The position numbers and the translations under genes are program-made. A stretch of 63,783 nucleotides of DNA, from positions 1 through 63,783 of the forward strand of contig CALAUG010000014.1 of assembly GCA_937892155.1 (NCBI GenBank), in the 5' to 3' direction. Source of the DNA: an uncultured Bacteroidales bacterium (GTDB taxonomy: Bacteria > Bacteroidota > Bacteroidia > Bacteroidales > UBA1715). Positions 1 through 10,800 of this stretch are shown piece by piece. Every line of letters begins with the position of its first letter. Positions within the stretch are counted from its first letter, which is position 1. The notes beneath the pieces are model-generated. The model had not been told where the DNA came from, made no database searches, and saw only the letters and a program-made list of their open reading frames with translations.

Positions 1-3000
1 CAATATCCAATTCTTCGAAATGAACACCATCGAATGAACGAAGGATTGTGAAGTAGCGGTTTCCTTGCTCAGAAGCAGTTTGCCAGTGAAGTTCAACGAC
101 ACCTTGCTCGTTGCAAACGGCATACAACATTGTTAATTCTATAGGTAACAGAGTGGTTTTGTCGGTAGCAGGAATACCTTCCCAGTATTGTGCCATACAA
201 TCTTCTTCACCGACAAACATCAAATTATATTCACCAGTGTTCTTAAAATCTTTCTCAGAAACAGGATCCGAATCATAATAATAGCTACCGGCGTAAAACA
301 ATTCGCCATTATTTGTTCCAACATTATCAGGTCCTGCGGATCTATTTCCACAATAATACAAAGTTCCTTTATCTTCAATATTTATTGTGAATTGCCAAGA
401 ATATGCAGGCATTAAGGCACCAATATTACCAATAAACACCGTACCTCCGTCCAACACATTAAACGATGCGCCAGAACCACCTTGTTCAACCATACCCATA
501 ACATACATTGTACCAGCAATATTAACTTCGTATCCGCCACCGCCACCTTGTAGTTGCAAAATACCATCACCGCTTTTATCTGTATCGGTTAAATACATTG
601 CTCCGCACGATTGTTCCAGTGTAAAATTACCACCTGTTGAACTATATCTAGTTATAAATAAATTACCATCTTCCACTACTATTTCACCACCGATTTTTTG
701 CACCATTCCAGCTGAGCCATAAACCATCTTCATATCGGATTTCTTCACCACAAATGAAGAACCACATTGAAAATCCACAAATATTTCACCGTGTCCAACA
801 TCCTCATGTTCGAAATTACATCCATTAAAATCTACGTGTTTTGCTCCCGAAGCATTTGTATTATCTATCAACCAAACAGCACCAGCAGCATTTCTAATGT
901 GTACGATGTTTCCATCGCCTCCGCCGCCTCGTGGAACGTCAAAATTAGCATTGACCATCTGCACAGTTCCATTATTGATGAATTTGGTATGTTTGTCATT
1001 AGCGGCAGTTGAGTAACCCTGATTTGCAGGAGATGTCATTTCCCAATTGACATTTTCTGAATACAGCATACCATCATTGATAATATTACTATTCGTTAAA
1101 CGAATATCTGCATTTCGTAAATCCAAACGTCCTTTATTACTAATAGTTGTTCTATTAGAAATTGAAGCATCACTCATAGAAAAGCCATAGTCAACCTTCA
1201 TTTCTCCCGTGTTGCCAATCTCAATAGTTCCCTCTTCGTGTGTCGCTGTTATGAACTCAGCCGAAGAATTTATCTTTAAGGATTCTCCCTTGGGAATATT
1301 TATAGTTACTTTTGAATTAGCACCCATAATAGCCAATGGACTACTTATTGTGGTACCACATTTTATAATCCATTCTGCATCAGGTTCATCGAAACTTGTA
1401 GCGACAGTACCACCACCATTTTCTTGAGTGTACCAAGCATTAATATCAGAAATATCGGTTGTCCCACTACAATTAAAATAGTACTTATGACTTTGTATGG
1501 TACGAGTTACCAATGAATAATAGCCCGCACCTTTTTTCTGGGTGTACATAATCGTATTACCCGATGTTGAGCCATATATATTTGCAAAATCATCGCCTGT
1601 AGTAGCTGTTCCGTACGCAATGGCATTTGCATTGTTCAAGCCTTGAGATGTTGATACGGCAACACGACCATCAACATAATTATCGTCGGCAGTTAGATGC
1701 CAAGAATACATTGTTGACACTGTTCCGCCGCCATCAGCTTCGGAAAAAGTTCCCGACATACCATCGGAAAGTCCTACCGTTACCTCCGACACGCCTGTAG
1801 TTGTTATTTGAGAGGTGATAAACGGTTTATATCCATCCTTATCGCCAATTGGGAAATAATACATTTGACCGTCAGATGATGCATTTGCAGGAAATTGTCT
1901 CGTCAAATCACCATAAATAAACGCAGCATCCTGTGTTGAAGTATAATATCCCTGTCCAACGGCATCGGCACCAGTATTGGAAACCTCCAATACATTACCA
2001 TTTGTATTTAATACACCTTTTGTCAAAATTAGTCTATTTGCAACATCAACGTCACCTTGCAATGTTACATAATAGGCGTCGTTAAAGGAATTGGACGTAT
2101 TATGTTCAAGGGCAGAACTGTTTATCGTTAAATTATTGAAATTAAATGCTGGTATTGTTTGAGTTACAGAACCATCGCCATTGAATTCCACAGTACTTCC
2201 TGTTACCGTATAGTGTGTACTTTCATCGCCACCAGCCGTAAATGTACCAGCAATTCCTATGACATTTTTATCCTGTAATGTTCTGTCTCCACTCCCCAAA
2301 TTAAGGTTATAGTACGACATTGCAGCAACTGTAGTTTCATTGGTAGAATTATAATTAACCGTGGATGTACCACAATCGAATTTTTTGCCTTCAAACACCA
2401 ACGCATCCGAACCGCTTCCATTAATATTTATTGTGTTAGCTCCCGCCTTACACGTAACTCCCTGACCGATTAAGAACGATGATTCCACATCAATATTTCC
2501 CGTTAAAGTTTTTTCGGTAGCGCCCTGCAATTCCAGATTATGATATGGCATCGATGCCACATCTTGATTCACACTGCCTATGTATGATATTGTAGAACCA
2601 TTAGGATTTATCTTATCAAAATCTGTGTCTCTATCATATTTAAAGACTTGAATAATTTTGATATCAGCATTTTCTTCAAAAGCAACTTCATCAGCATCAA
2701 TATATAACTGACCATATTGACCAGAACGGATGTTTTTAGCACCATCGCCAGTATATGTGACACTTGAACTTGGTTTTATACATGTATGGTAAAAAGTATT
2801 TGCGTCACCGCCTTGATTGGTTAAACGGTCTGGATCGAGTGTCCCCAATTCAAAATTACCATTATCGGTTGCAATTGTGAGAGTGGAACCAGTTTTAACA
2901 TCCAATTTTATTCCATCGTAGGTATTCAATGTACCTTCAATGATAAATTCTTTTGCCTGACTACGATAATCGTGTTCTGCTATTTTGGTATATGCTTCAA

Positions 3001-6000
3001 GTTGGTTTTTCCCATTAACCCCTGAAGAACTATATTCATAATAACTATTCGGGTTATTATATCCTGCATTAGGAGAACCCTTAGACCACGTTCCTCCAAC
3101 CGATGACAAATTAGAAGACCAGTTTCCATTGCCAACACTTATAGTAGAACCTTCGCCACTTACTGTCCATGTCTGTCCATCTTTCAGTTTTACACCATCG
3201 GTATTAACGATGTATTTACATCCTTCACCATCAAAAACATTCGTTGAGGGATCTGCATGAGGACAAGAACACGTTAGATACAAATACTGGTGGTTACTTG
3301 GATTACCATTGAAACAACGAATATCGCCTTCGTGCATTTCTATACGAGTTTCACTATTATCTGCAATGGGGTAATTAGTATACTGAACATTATTATCGTA
3401 AATAAAGACACTCTCTCCGTTTGCTTTATTGACACAACTATACCAATTTTTTCTATCTGTTACATCCGAATTATCTCCTGTTGGTCCATAATAATAATAC
3501 GTATTTGCCATCTTCTTGATAGTAACAGCCTTAGCCATTCTTATAACACACTTGGTTGCATTTTCCATTATATATGCACCTATTGTCGCCGTATAATCAT
3601 TTGAAGCACAATCGAATGAGAATGTGTGTATGTTATCTGATGTCAATCCATCGCTTTCAGATCCAATTAACCACCAAAAGCGTTTATAATCTGAGGTAAC
3701 GTCTGCGCCATTTAAAGTTACCTTCATAACTGCGCCAACCTCTTCTGTACAGAATACCTCTGAAGGAATTGGCGCTGCTGTTTCATCGAATGATAACACA
3801 GGCATATTCTTTACAAAGAACACATTTGCTGATTTTGATTTGTGTAACAACGTACCACCAGTAGAAACCTCGCAATAGTAATCTCCATCTACGGTCGGTT
3901 TAAATGTCTTACTTGTAGCTCCACTCACTGCAACTCCATTATTATACCATTGATATGTTAAAGGTAGGTTTGTAGCATCTTCACCTGTTACTTCAACCAT
4001 CAACGATGGAGCATCACTTGAACAGTTTGTTTGATCATTAATATAATCTGTGATATTCAAATTTTTCACATGAATATTTACATTACATTCTTTTGTTAAC
4101 CCTTCCGTTGTTGCGGTCAACTTCAACGTGTAGTCTCCAACTCCTGTAAAGAAATCGTTTTGAGCAATCGTTACTGGAACATTTGGAGTATTCTTTGTAA
4201 CTGAACTTGGTGTTAGAGTAAAATAAGACGCAGCAGATCCAGACAAGGTTAATGTTACATCATCATTAACAAAATTACTTGTAACAACATTTTGAATATT
4301 TAATTTTTGATATTTAGTATATGCATAATAATCTGTTTCACCAGAACACTGCAACATTAAAGTTGGTTCTTCTGTTATTGTGATTATCAAATCCTTGGTA
4401 ATGGTTGTAGTTCCATCGGTTATTGTTACAGTAATAGGGAATTTCCCCGTTTCAGTTGCTGCACTTGTCATTGTAATGACACCAGTAGTTTCATTTATTG
4501 AGAAATAGCCATTAGTATTACCATCAGTGATTGAATAGCTTAATTCACCAACACAAGTTGCGTCTAAAACTGGTGCATCTGCTACCACTTGTTGAGTACC
4601 AGCGACACGCATATAGGTACGATATTCCGTTATCTCAATTGAAGGCTCATGAACTTCAGCGGTTGTATAACTGTAAGCTGTTTGACAACCATCGTATGCC
4701 AAATAACGAATATCTATAGTGCCTTCTGTATTAAATATAGTACTACTTTCCAATGGTTCATAATCGGAATCTTCACTATATTTATATTGCCATCCTTCTT
4801 GTTCATCGCCAATTTTTGAGAAAACAACTGTCGGATTATTTAAGACGAACGACTCACCAACACAAATATTTGACACACTGATTGGATTAACAATTGGAGC
4901 ATCGAACATAGTAATTTGTACTGCGTTACTCTTGCCCTTACCTTGTTCATTTACTGCATAATATCGAATATAATAATTTTTATATTTTGAAGGGATATTA
5001 TTCAAAGTAGTTAAAGAAACCCATTCACTACCGACTGCATCTGGTGAAGATGCAACCTCCCAACCTTGGGCAGAAACAGTTGATGTCGTTGTATAATGTG
5101 GCACTTCTAAATCTGTAATATTTCCCGAGACACAAATCGTTTCAATTTCATTTATTGGATCTATAATAGGTCCACACGAAACCTCATATAAAATCTCTGC
5201 TTTGGAACCATTTTTATCATATACTACGGCTTTAATAATACTACCCGAAGGTATTTCTGACGATGAATTATACAAATCCGTAAGAGAAGTAGAAGTATTT
5301 GTTTCTAATAAAGAAATATCAGAATCAGCAACCCCCTTTATATACCATTCATATTTTGCAATATCAGCAGAACCCTTAATAACTGAAGCTGTTATAGAAG
5401 GAGACGAAGAACAAATGTCACTTGCATCAGTTATTTCTATTTTTGGTGGACATGTTGATTCTATTTGGATATCATCGAAATAAGCAGATGTTTTTCCACC
5501 ATTTCTTCCTGTAATATGTAATTTTACACCTATACCAGCTTTCAAATCCGCACCACTTACAACAATAGAATAATTGCCTTTGGTATTTTGTTGCAAGAAT
5601 CCCAATTCCGTACTACCCACAGATACAGCCATACCATTTTTATCGTACACACCATATTTTGCCTTTGCAGCTCCTCTATCTGTTTCAGGTTTACTTTGGT
5701 CTCCATCCAAGTCTTGCCAATCGGCAGAGTTATTTCCAACAGAAAAAGAAACTACATATTTTCTATCATCAGACACATTGTCACTATTCTGTATTGTAAA
5801 TACTGTACAATCAGCTGATTTTGAGAACGTATGAAAGACCTTTCCATCAGTTGATTGGAAATTGCCGATATTGGTTCCAACTTTAGTAGCTGATACACGA
5901 TAAAAATCATTATAGTTGTTGGTTATATTATTATCATTTGAAGAGGTAAAATCATTAGAAGAAGATGGGTGTATCCAACTCGGCAATCCACTTTCCATAT

Positions 6001-7546
6001 TTCCACCACTAACAACTGCGGCTGGAACGCAATCTAAAAGAGTTCCCGATACATTTACAGTTGCTGTTAACGGAGTACCGCCACCCACTGGCGTTGCCGT
6101 AACTCCTATAGTTCCATTATAAATTCCCGAAGTACCTGTATTATTAGTAAATGAGACATTCCCATCCGCATCCACTGAAAAATTACTATTTGATGCTGTA
6201 TATGAATATATATACGTTTTACAAGTTCCCTCTACAGATGGAATAATTTGTTGTGCAGACGCGATAGGATTATCAAGAAGATTTTCAAAACTCAAACTTG
6301 ATTGATTAAGGGAAAGCGTTGGATTTTCTGATTTTATATTGATAGTCGATGATTCTTTATATACATCAGCACTAACATATACTTTTACCTTCCAAGAGCC
6401 ACTACCAGATACTGGATACGTTGGTGATGTAGTTGTTTCAACGAGTGTACCATCTTTATACCATTCGTATTTTGGATAGCCACTTGGAGAACAAGCAGCA
6501 TCATCTTCAACCGATAAGGTTGTATTGCCTATACAAAATACAGTATTATCTGCTGACAAAGCTGCTGTTGTGATTGTAGGACCAGTTATTGTTATAGCAT
6601 CTGAAATTGCAGATGTACTTTCATCTCCTTGTGTAACATACACTCTCACCTTATATGAACCAATAGCAGAAGGACTATACGATGAACTTGTTGCTCCTGA
6701 AATTGCGTTATTACCTTCATACCACTGATAATAAACAGGAGGTGTAACTTGTTGCTCTGTATAACTAGAACTTAATACTGGATTTTTTGACAAACATGTC
6801 TCATCTGACAAAATAGAAGCAGTGAGAATTCGAGAGCCACAACCCGTAGGTTCAGAGGATTGAGATACTAATGTCTTATTTTTTTTGTCAATTACAATGT
6901 AAAGTTCTGTTCCATTGTTGAGATAACCAGGAATCCAACCTATCCATCCATTATTGAACGTCAAACTTGAACTTAACATTTCAGACCCCAACTCAACATC
7001 TCCTAGTTTTACCCGGAAACCAATATTATCGGTGTTGGTTGCCGTCAATTTAAACCAAATCTTATCCGCACCACAATTCTGCATAGAACCTAAATTACAA
7101 CTTTGTGTTGCCCATGCCGTTATAGATTGAGTCCAATCAATGGCACAGTCTGGGATAGTAGATAAAAAAGAAACTTTTTTCGTCGTAGGATTCAAAGAAA
7201 AATAATACGAACCCTTATCGTGATTATTTAATACATAAGCCACAATATGTTCCGAGCCTGTCCAATAATTACTGTTTACTTGAAAATCACTACCTTGTAC
7301 GCTCCACTGTTCACTCACCCTTACTCCATTTTTTTTCAAATAAAAAGCCTGCCCCCATGTCGTGCCAACAACTTCATAAAACTCTTCCCCACCAACAGAA
7401 CAACTTGGTAAATAGGTTATTCTACTTACATTACTCAAGGGAACCAATTCATACGTCTGTCCCACACTCACTCCCGCAAAGCACAACACACCCACCATAG
7501 TGGAAACCACATATTTACAAAACGCTGAAAAACGATAATTTTTCAT
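1..7546 (-). CDS. Giant exported multidomain surface protein, partial (C-terminus outside window)
   Basis: An uninterrupted frame runs from ATG at 7546-7544 to the left edge, at least 2,515 codons. It opens with a signal peptide of about 30 residues (MKNYRF..., hydrophobic core, then VGQTYEL). Next come Ig-like segments with WY-x-(D/N)-G motifs, a jelly-roll-like domain at about residues 506-693, more Ig-like units, a cadherin-like segment at about 986-1058 (SINETTGVIT), and long stretches of short beta-repeats at about 1350-1850 and 2020-2365 resembling beta-helix passenger regions. Near the edge, residues 2465-2513 contain LPIEL and ELHWQTASE, a module that in Bacteroidota typically sits just before a T9SS C-terminal sorting domain. 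The protein is therefore probably exported through T9SS and displayed on the surface as an adhesin or large structural protein; that role is inferred. The next gene upstream on the same strand has a homologous promoter and leader. Confidence 0.9.
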   Translation of the reverse strand, partial: MKNYRFSAFCKYVVSTMVGVLCFAGVSVGQTYELVPLSNVSRITYLPSCSVGGEEFYEVVGTTWGQAFYLKKNGVRVSEQWSVQGSDFQVNSNYWTGSEHIVAYVLNNHDKGSYYFSLNPTTKKVSFLSTIPDCAIDWTQSITAWATQSCNLGSMQNCGADKIWFKLTATNTDNIGFRVKLGDVELGSEMLSSSLTFNNGWIGWIPGYLNNGTELYIVIDKKNKTLVSQSSEPTGCGSRILTASILSDETCLSKNPVLSSSYTEQQVTPPVYYQWYEGNNAISGATSSSYSPSAIGSYKVRVYVTQGDESTSAISDAITITGPTITTAALSADNTVFCIGNTTLSVEDDAACSPSGYPKYEWYKDGTLVETTTSPTYPVSGSGSWKVKVYVSADVYKESSTINIKSENPTLSLNQSSLSFENLLDNPIASAQQIIPSVEGTCKTYIYSYTASNSNFSVDADGNVSFTNNTGTSGIYNGTIGVTATPVGGGTPLTATVNVSGTLLDCVPAAVVSGGNMESGLPSWIHPSSSNDFTSSNDNNITNNYNDFYRVSATKVGTNIGNFQSTDGKVFHTFSKSADCTVFTIQNSDNVSDDRKYVVSFSVGNNSADWQDLDGDQSKPETDRGAAKAKYGVYDKNGMAVSVGSTELGFLQQNTKGNYSIVVSGADLKAGIGVKLHITGRNGGKTSAYFDDIQIESTCPPKIEITDASDICSSSPSITASVIKGSADIAKYEWYIKGVADSDISLLETNTSTSLTDLYNSSSEIPSGSIIKAVVYDKNGSKAEILYEVSCGPIIDPINEIETICVSGNITDLEVPHYTTTSTVSAQGWEVASSPDAVGSEWVSLTTLNNIPSKYKNYYIRYYAVNEQGKGKSNAVQITMFDAPIVNPISVSNICVGESFVLNNPTVVFSKIGDEQEGWQYKYSEDSDYEPLESSTIFNTEGTIDIRYLAYDGCQTAYSYTTAEVHEPSIEITEYRTYMRVAGTQQVVADAPVLDATCVGELSYSITDGNTNGYFSINETTGVITMTSAATETGKFPITVTITDGTTTITKDLIITITEEPTLMLQCSGETDYYAYTKYQKLNIQNVVTSNFVNDDVTLTLSGSAASYFTLTPSSVTKNTPNVPVTIAQNDFFTGVGDYTLKLTATTEGLTKECNVNIHVKNLNITDYINDQTNCSSDAPSLMVEVTGEDATNLPLTYQWYNNGVAVSGATSKTFKPTVDGDYYCEVSTGGTLLHKSKSANVFFVKNMPVLSFDETAAPIPSEVFCTEEVGAVMKVTLNGADVTSDYKRFWWLIGSESDGLTSDNIHTFSFDCASNDYTATIGAYIMENATKCVIRMAKAVTIKKMANTYYYYGPTGDNSDVTDRKNWYSCVNKANGESVFIYDNNVQYTNYPIADNSETRIEMHEGDIRCFNGNPSNHQYLYLTCSCPHADPSTNVFDGEGCKYIVNTDGVKLKDGQTWTVSGEGSTISVGNGNWSSNLSSVGGTWSKGSPNAGYNNPNSYYEYSSSGVNGKNQLEAYTKIAEHDYRSQAKEFIIEGTLNTYDGIKLDVKTGSTLTIATDNGNFELGTLDPDRLTNQGGDANTFYHTCIKPSSSVTYTGDGAKNIRSGQYGQLYIDADEVAFEENADIKIIQVFKYDRDTDFDKINPNGSTISYIGSVNQDVASMPYHNLELQGATEKTLTGNIDVESSFLIGQGVTCKAGANTININGSGSDALVFEGKKFDCGTSTVNYNSTNETTVAAMSYYNLNLGSGDRTLQDKNVIGIAGTFTAGGDESTHYTVTGSTVEFNGDGSVTQTIPAFNFNNLTINSSALEHNTSNSFNDAYYVTLQGDVDVANRLILTKGVLNTNGNVLEVSNTGADAVGQGYYTSTQDAAFIYGDLTRQFPANASSDGQMYYFPIGDKDGYKPFITSQITTTGVSEVTVGLSDGMSGTFSEADGGGTVSTMYSWHLTADDNYVDGRVAVSTSQGLNNANAIAYGTATTGDDFANIYGSTSGNTIMYTQKKGAGYYSLVTRTIQSHKYYFNCSGTTDISDINAWYTQENGGGTVATSFDEPDAEWIIKCGTTISSPLAIMGANSKVTINIPKGESLKINSSAEFITATHEEGTIEIGNTGEMKVDYGFSMSDASISNRTTISNKGRLDLRNADIRLTNSNIINDGMLYSENVNWEMTSPANQGYSTAANDKHTKFINNGTVQMVNANFDVPRGGGGDGNIVHIRNAAGAVWLIDNTNASGAKHVDFNGCNFEHEDVGHGEIFVDFQCGSSFVVKKSDMKMVYGSAGMVQKIGGEIVVEDGNLFITRYSSTGGNFTLEQSCGAMYLTDTDKSGDGILQLQGGGGGYEVNIAGTMYVMGMVEQGGSGASFNVLDGGTVFIGNIGALMPAYSWQFTINIEDKGTLYYCGNRSAGPDNVGTNNGELFYAGSYYYDSDPVSEKDFKNTGEYNLMFVGEEDCMAQYWEGIPATDKTTLLPIELTMLYAVCNEQGVVELHWQTASEQGNRYFTILRSFDGVHFEELDI

Positions 7547-7644
7547 AATCACACACAAATAATCTACAGGGACACAACCTGTAGAAGGTTAATAGACACA
7601 ATTTTCCTTGGGAATACACACACAAACCCAAGTGTGTAAATGTA
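7547..7644 (-). promoter_or_regulatory. Leader copy A: -7 element and two stem-loops before the giant gene
   Basis: On the minus strand, TACATTTA (7644-7637) matches 7 of 8 bases of the -7 motif TANNTTTG. ATTG (7668-7665) lies 20 bases upstream as a weak -33. Expected transcription start is near 7633. Stem-loop 1 pairs 7632-7627 (CTTGGG) with 7612-7607 across a TTTGTGTGTGTATT loop. Stem-loop 2 pairs 7584-7578 (CTACAGG) with 7570-7564 (CCTGTAG) across 7 bases. The ATG follows 17 bases later. TTTGTGTGTG occurs both in loop 1 and just before the start codon. Copy B at 11053-11152 has the same layout. Confidence 0.75.
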
Positions 7645-7776
7645 GAAAATCCTGATAAAAAAAGCAATAGAAAAAGTGAGTTATTTTTTCAATTCGTGAG
7701 TTAGAATTGTCGGTAATCTTGATTCTAATTTATGTGACAATTCTTAGGAATTATTTTTCGCATTAAGTAATGACAA

Positions 7777-7807
7777 AAACAGGATGAAGCGAGGCTTCAT
7801 CCTGTTT
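7777..7807 (-). terminator. Intrinsic terminator after the beta-solenoid gene
   Basis: A perfect 13-bp stem (7777-7789 with 7795-7807) closes a 5-base loop and is followed on the minus strand by TTTTTGTCA. It lies 17 bases past the stop codon at 7825. The two surface genes are therefore separate transcription units, which agrees with each having its own promoter. Confidence 0.85.
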
Positions 7808-7824
7808 CATTTTGCTATTCTTTT

Positions 7825-10800
7825 TTATCTCTTATTGTCTTTCTCGCAACGGATAAAATGCTGTTCGAAAATGCGGTAAATCTCCGGTCCGTATTGAAAT
7901 TTATACAGCGTTTCGTCATCGCACGGATTGTAGTTGTATAAGTGTTTTATTTCCTTCTGCTTTGGTAAGAATGGATCGTCGTCGATACCTAAAAAGCTAG
8001 GATCTGCTTTTTCATCTATACAATCTTTATACGATTTATATGCCGGGATAACATCTTTTGCAATCGGTTCTCCATATTTTCCTTTTATCGTCCAGTATTC
8101 GCTTGTTCCCTTTTTATTAAAATCTTCCTCTGTTATTGGATTTATGTCATCTTTCCATCCTGTGGATTCATCTGATAAATACATTATGGTTCCATATATG
8201 TATCCAATATTGTCTGAAGCACCAATTGTTGGGTTTGTACAAAGATTCAACAAACTGCTTTCACTTATGACAATATTAAGATTTGAATTTTCTAAATGTC
8301 CAATTGTTATCACAGCATCTTCGTATGATGTTATGTTTGGAATATTTACGTCAAAATATTCAGTGTTTACATGACCATGAATGCTTATCTCCATTGAGCC
8401 TCCACTAACACCAATGTCAGTAGAATAAGTCTTTATTTCAGTGCATTTGTTTATTTCAAAGTTTTGACCTTGTGCCGGGGCAATCTTAAATGTGTTGTAA
8501 ATTAAAAATGTTCCTTTCAATGAAGTTGTTATTGTATTGTAATTCATTTCTAAGTCATTTGCTATAAATGTGCCGCCACAATCAAAATAAACAGCATCAC
8601 TTCCACCCAGTTTTTTGCTAGATGTACCATAATAGATTTTATCAGCCTTTATAGTTCCTTTGTTTACAAATTTTCCACTGAAGTGATCACTTGCCGAGGT
8701 TGTCAATGTGAATTCTGTACATTCTATTGTGCCTTCATTTATATATTCGCAATTATCATCAGAATGCAATTGTATATTAAGTTTTCCGTTCTCGTCTGTT
8801 GTAATTGGATAATCGCTTTCTGTCCCACCGCAAATCTTTTTCAAGATGAATGTCTTTGGATATTCTGCAACAAGTCCGTTTAATGTTTCCTCTTTACTTT
8901 CAGTCCCTATGTCAAACTTTACCTTTGTTTCATAAGTTCCAATCTCAAGCCCATCTTTTAACGAAACAGTAACTTTATTATCGTTTATGCTATAGGTAAA
9001 ATTATCATTCGATAATGTCACTTCTAAATCATCGCTATTACATTCATTTTCTTTTGTTATTGTATATGTCACAGATGAAGAACTTCCACCAAGTGATTCC
9101 ATTACAGAATTTCCTGAAGCCAAAACAGTAAATTCTGGCGTGTTTGGTTTTACGGTCAACGTGATTTCATTTGAATATTCAGTTCCTACTTCATTTGTGG
9201 CTTTCAGTCTAATTTTTGCGCCATTATAAGTAGAATAACTAAGATTAGAATTACTAAATGTCTTCCAAGTGCCACCATCAGTTGATACTTGCCATTCTTT
9301 TTTATTGGTTGGCTTGCTTTCATCATAGTATTGCAATGTAGGTGTAGGCAGTACAATTGAACCGCCAGAACAAATTGCAGTTGGATTGCTCAATGTTGGA
9401 ATTTTTGGAGTACAACCATTTGAGACATTCATTGTAGCCGATGTGGTTCCACAAGTATTTTTTGCTTCAACATACAATATATCGCCGGCTTGTAATGTCG
9501 GACTACTACTGTTACTGATTGTTGTCCCATTCAGTTTCCAAGTAGTGGTTGTTGTTGCTCCATTATCGGTAACTATATGCTTTGATAAATCATATCCTCC
9601 ATCTGCAGCACAATATGAAATATCACCGATTGGAGAAATGGAAGGCTTTCCCATAACTTTTATTTTATTAGAAAGTACAGGGTCGGCACCATTTGCATCT
9701 TTTGCAACATAATAAAATTCTTCCCCAATATTAAGCGTAGAAGAAGATGGTGTAAAAGAATTTGTTCCATCTTTTGACCAAAATGCCTGTGATTTTGCTT
9801 GACCCCATGTTACAATAGGCTCGGATAATGAAGCAATTGATTCTATACAAACATCATTTATTTCTGGAATGACTGGCTTTTTAGGACCACATTCAGGTTC
9901 AGCAGTTTGTGTATAAATTTTATTTGTTGTTTTATTTAAAATTAAATAACGTATTCCTTCAGTAGCATCATTTATAACGTAATTTGCATCTCCACTATAA
10001 CAATTTAGTGTAAGATTACCACCACTAACATCGCAATGAATAGGATTTCCATTATAATATAATTGAAATTTTGCTTGATCACTCCAAGTTCCAGTTATAT
10101 TCATTGAAATAAATAATAAATCACTTGTACATTCATTAAAATTGTAAAATGAATTTTCACTGACACCTCCCCATTTATTAGCACCAGTACATTTTATTTG
10201 CCATGCACTATTATTATCAGGTTCTTCTCCGCCAGGAGTTTCTCCGCCGGGCTCTTCTCCGCCAGGAGCACTTCCTCCATTTGGGTCGTTTTGAGATTGA
10301 CTTCCTGAAATATTAGAATTATTCGAAGTATTAATAGAACCACCTGCTGTAGCAGAGCCAGAAATTGAACTACTATAACCTGACATATTTATATCGCCCT
10401 TAACACTCACATCTCCTTGAATATAAGAATTTTGTGATGTCATTGTAAAATCGCCGCCACAAACAACATTACCACCAACACCGGCAGAATACCCAGATAT
10501 TGTAATATCTTTACCAATATTTATTGAACCTGTGATTTTTGTATTTTGATTGCTCATCGACAAACTTCCTGCGCATTCAACATTTGCATTTATTTTAGCT
10601 TCATATCCATTAATTGTAATATTTCCGCCAACTTTAACAAGTGTCCCCGAAATAGAAGAATTTTGACTAAGAAGTTCTAGATCCCCACTAACATCTAAAT
10701 TTGCATTTGTAATCTTAGCTCCATAACCATTTATAGATAATTTACCTAAAACTGTTATTTTATGATTCGCGCAATTTAAAGTATTTCCTTGATTATTAAG

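Noticed and set aside
387..722. Proline-rich plus-strand open frame
   Set aside because: It is antisense to the giant gene, which has an uninterrupted frame with recognisable domains; the proline/serine composition mirrors the Gly/Thr-rich codons of the other strand.
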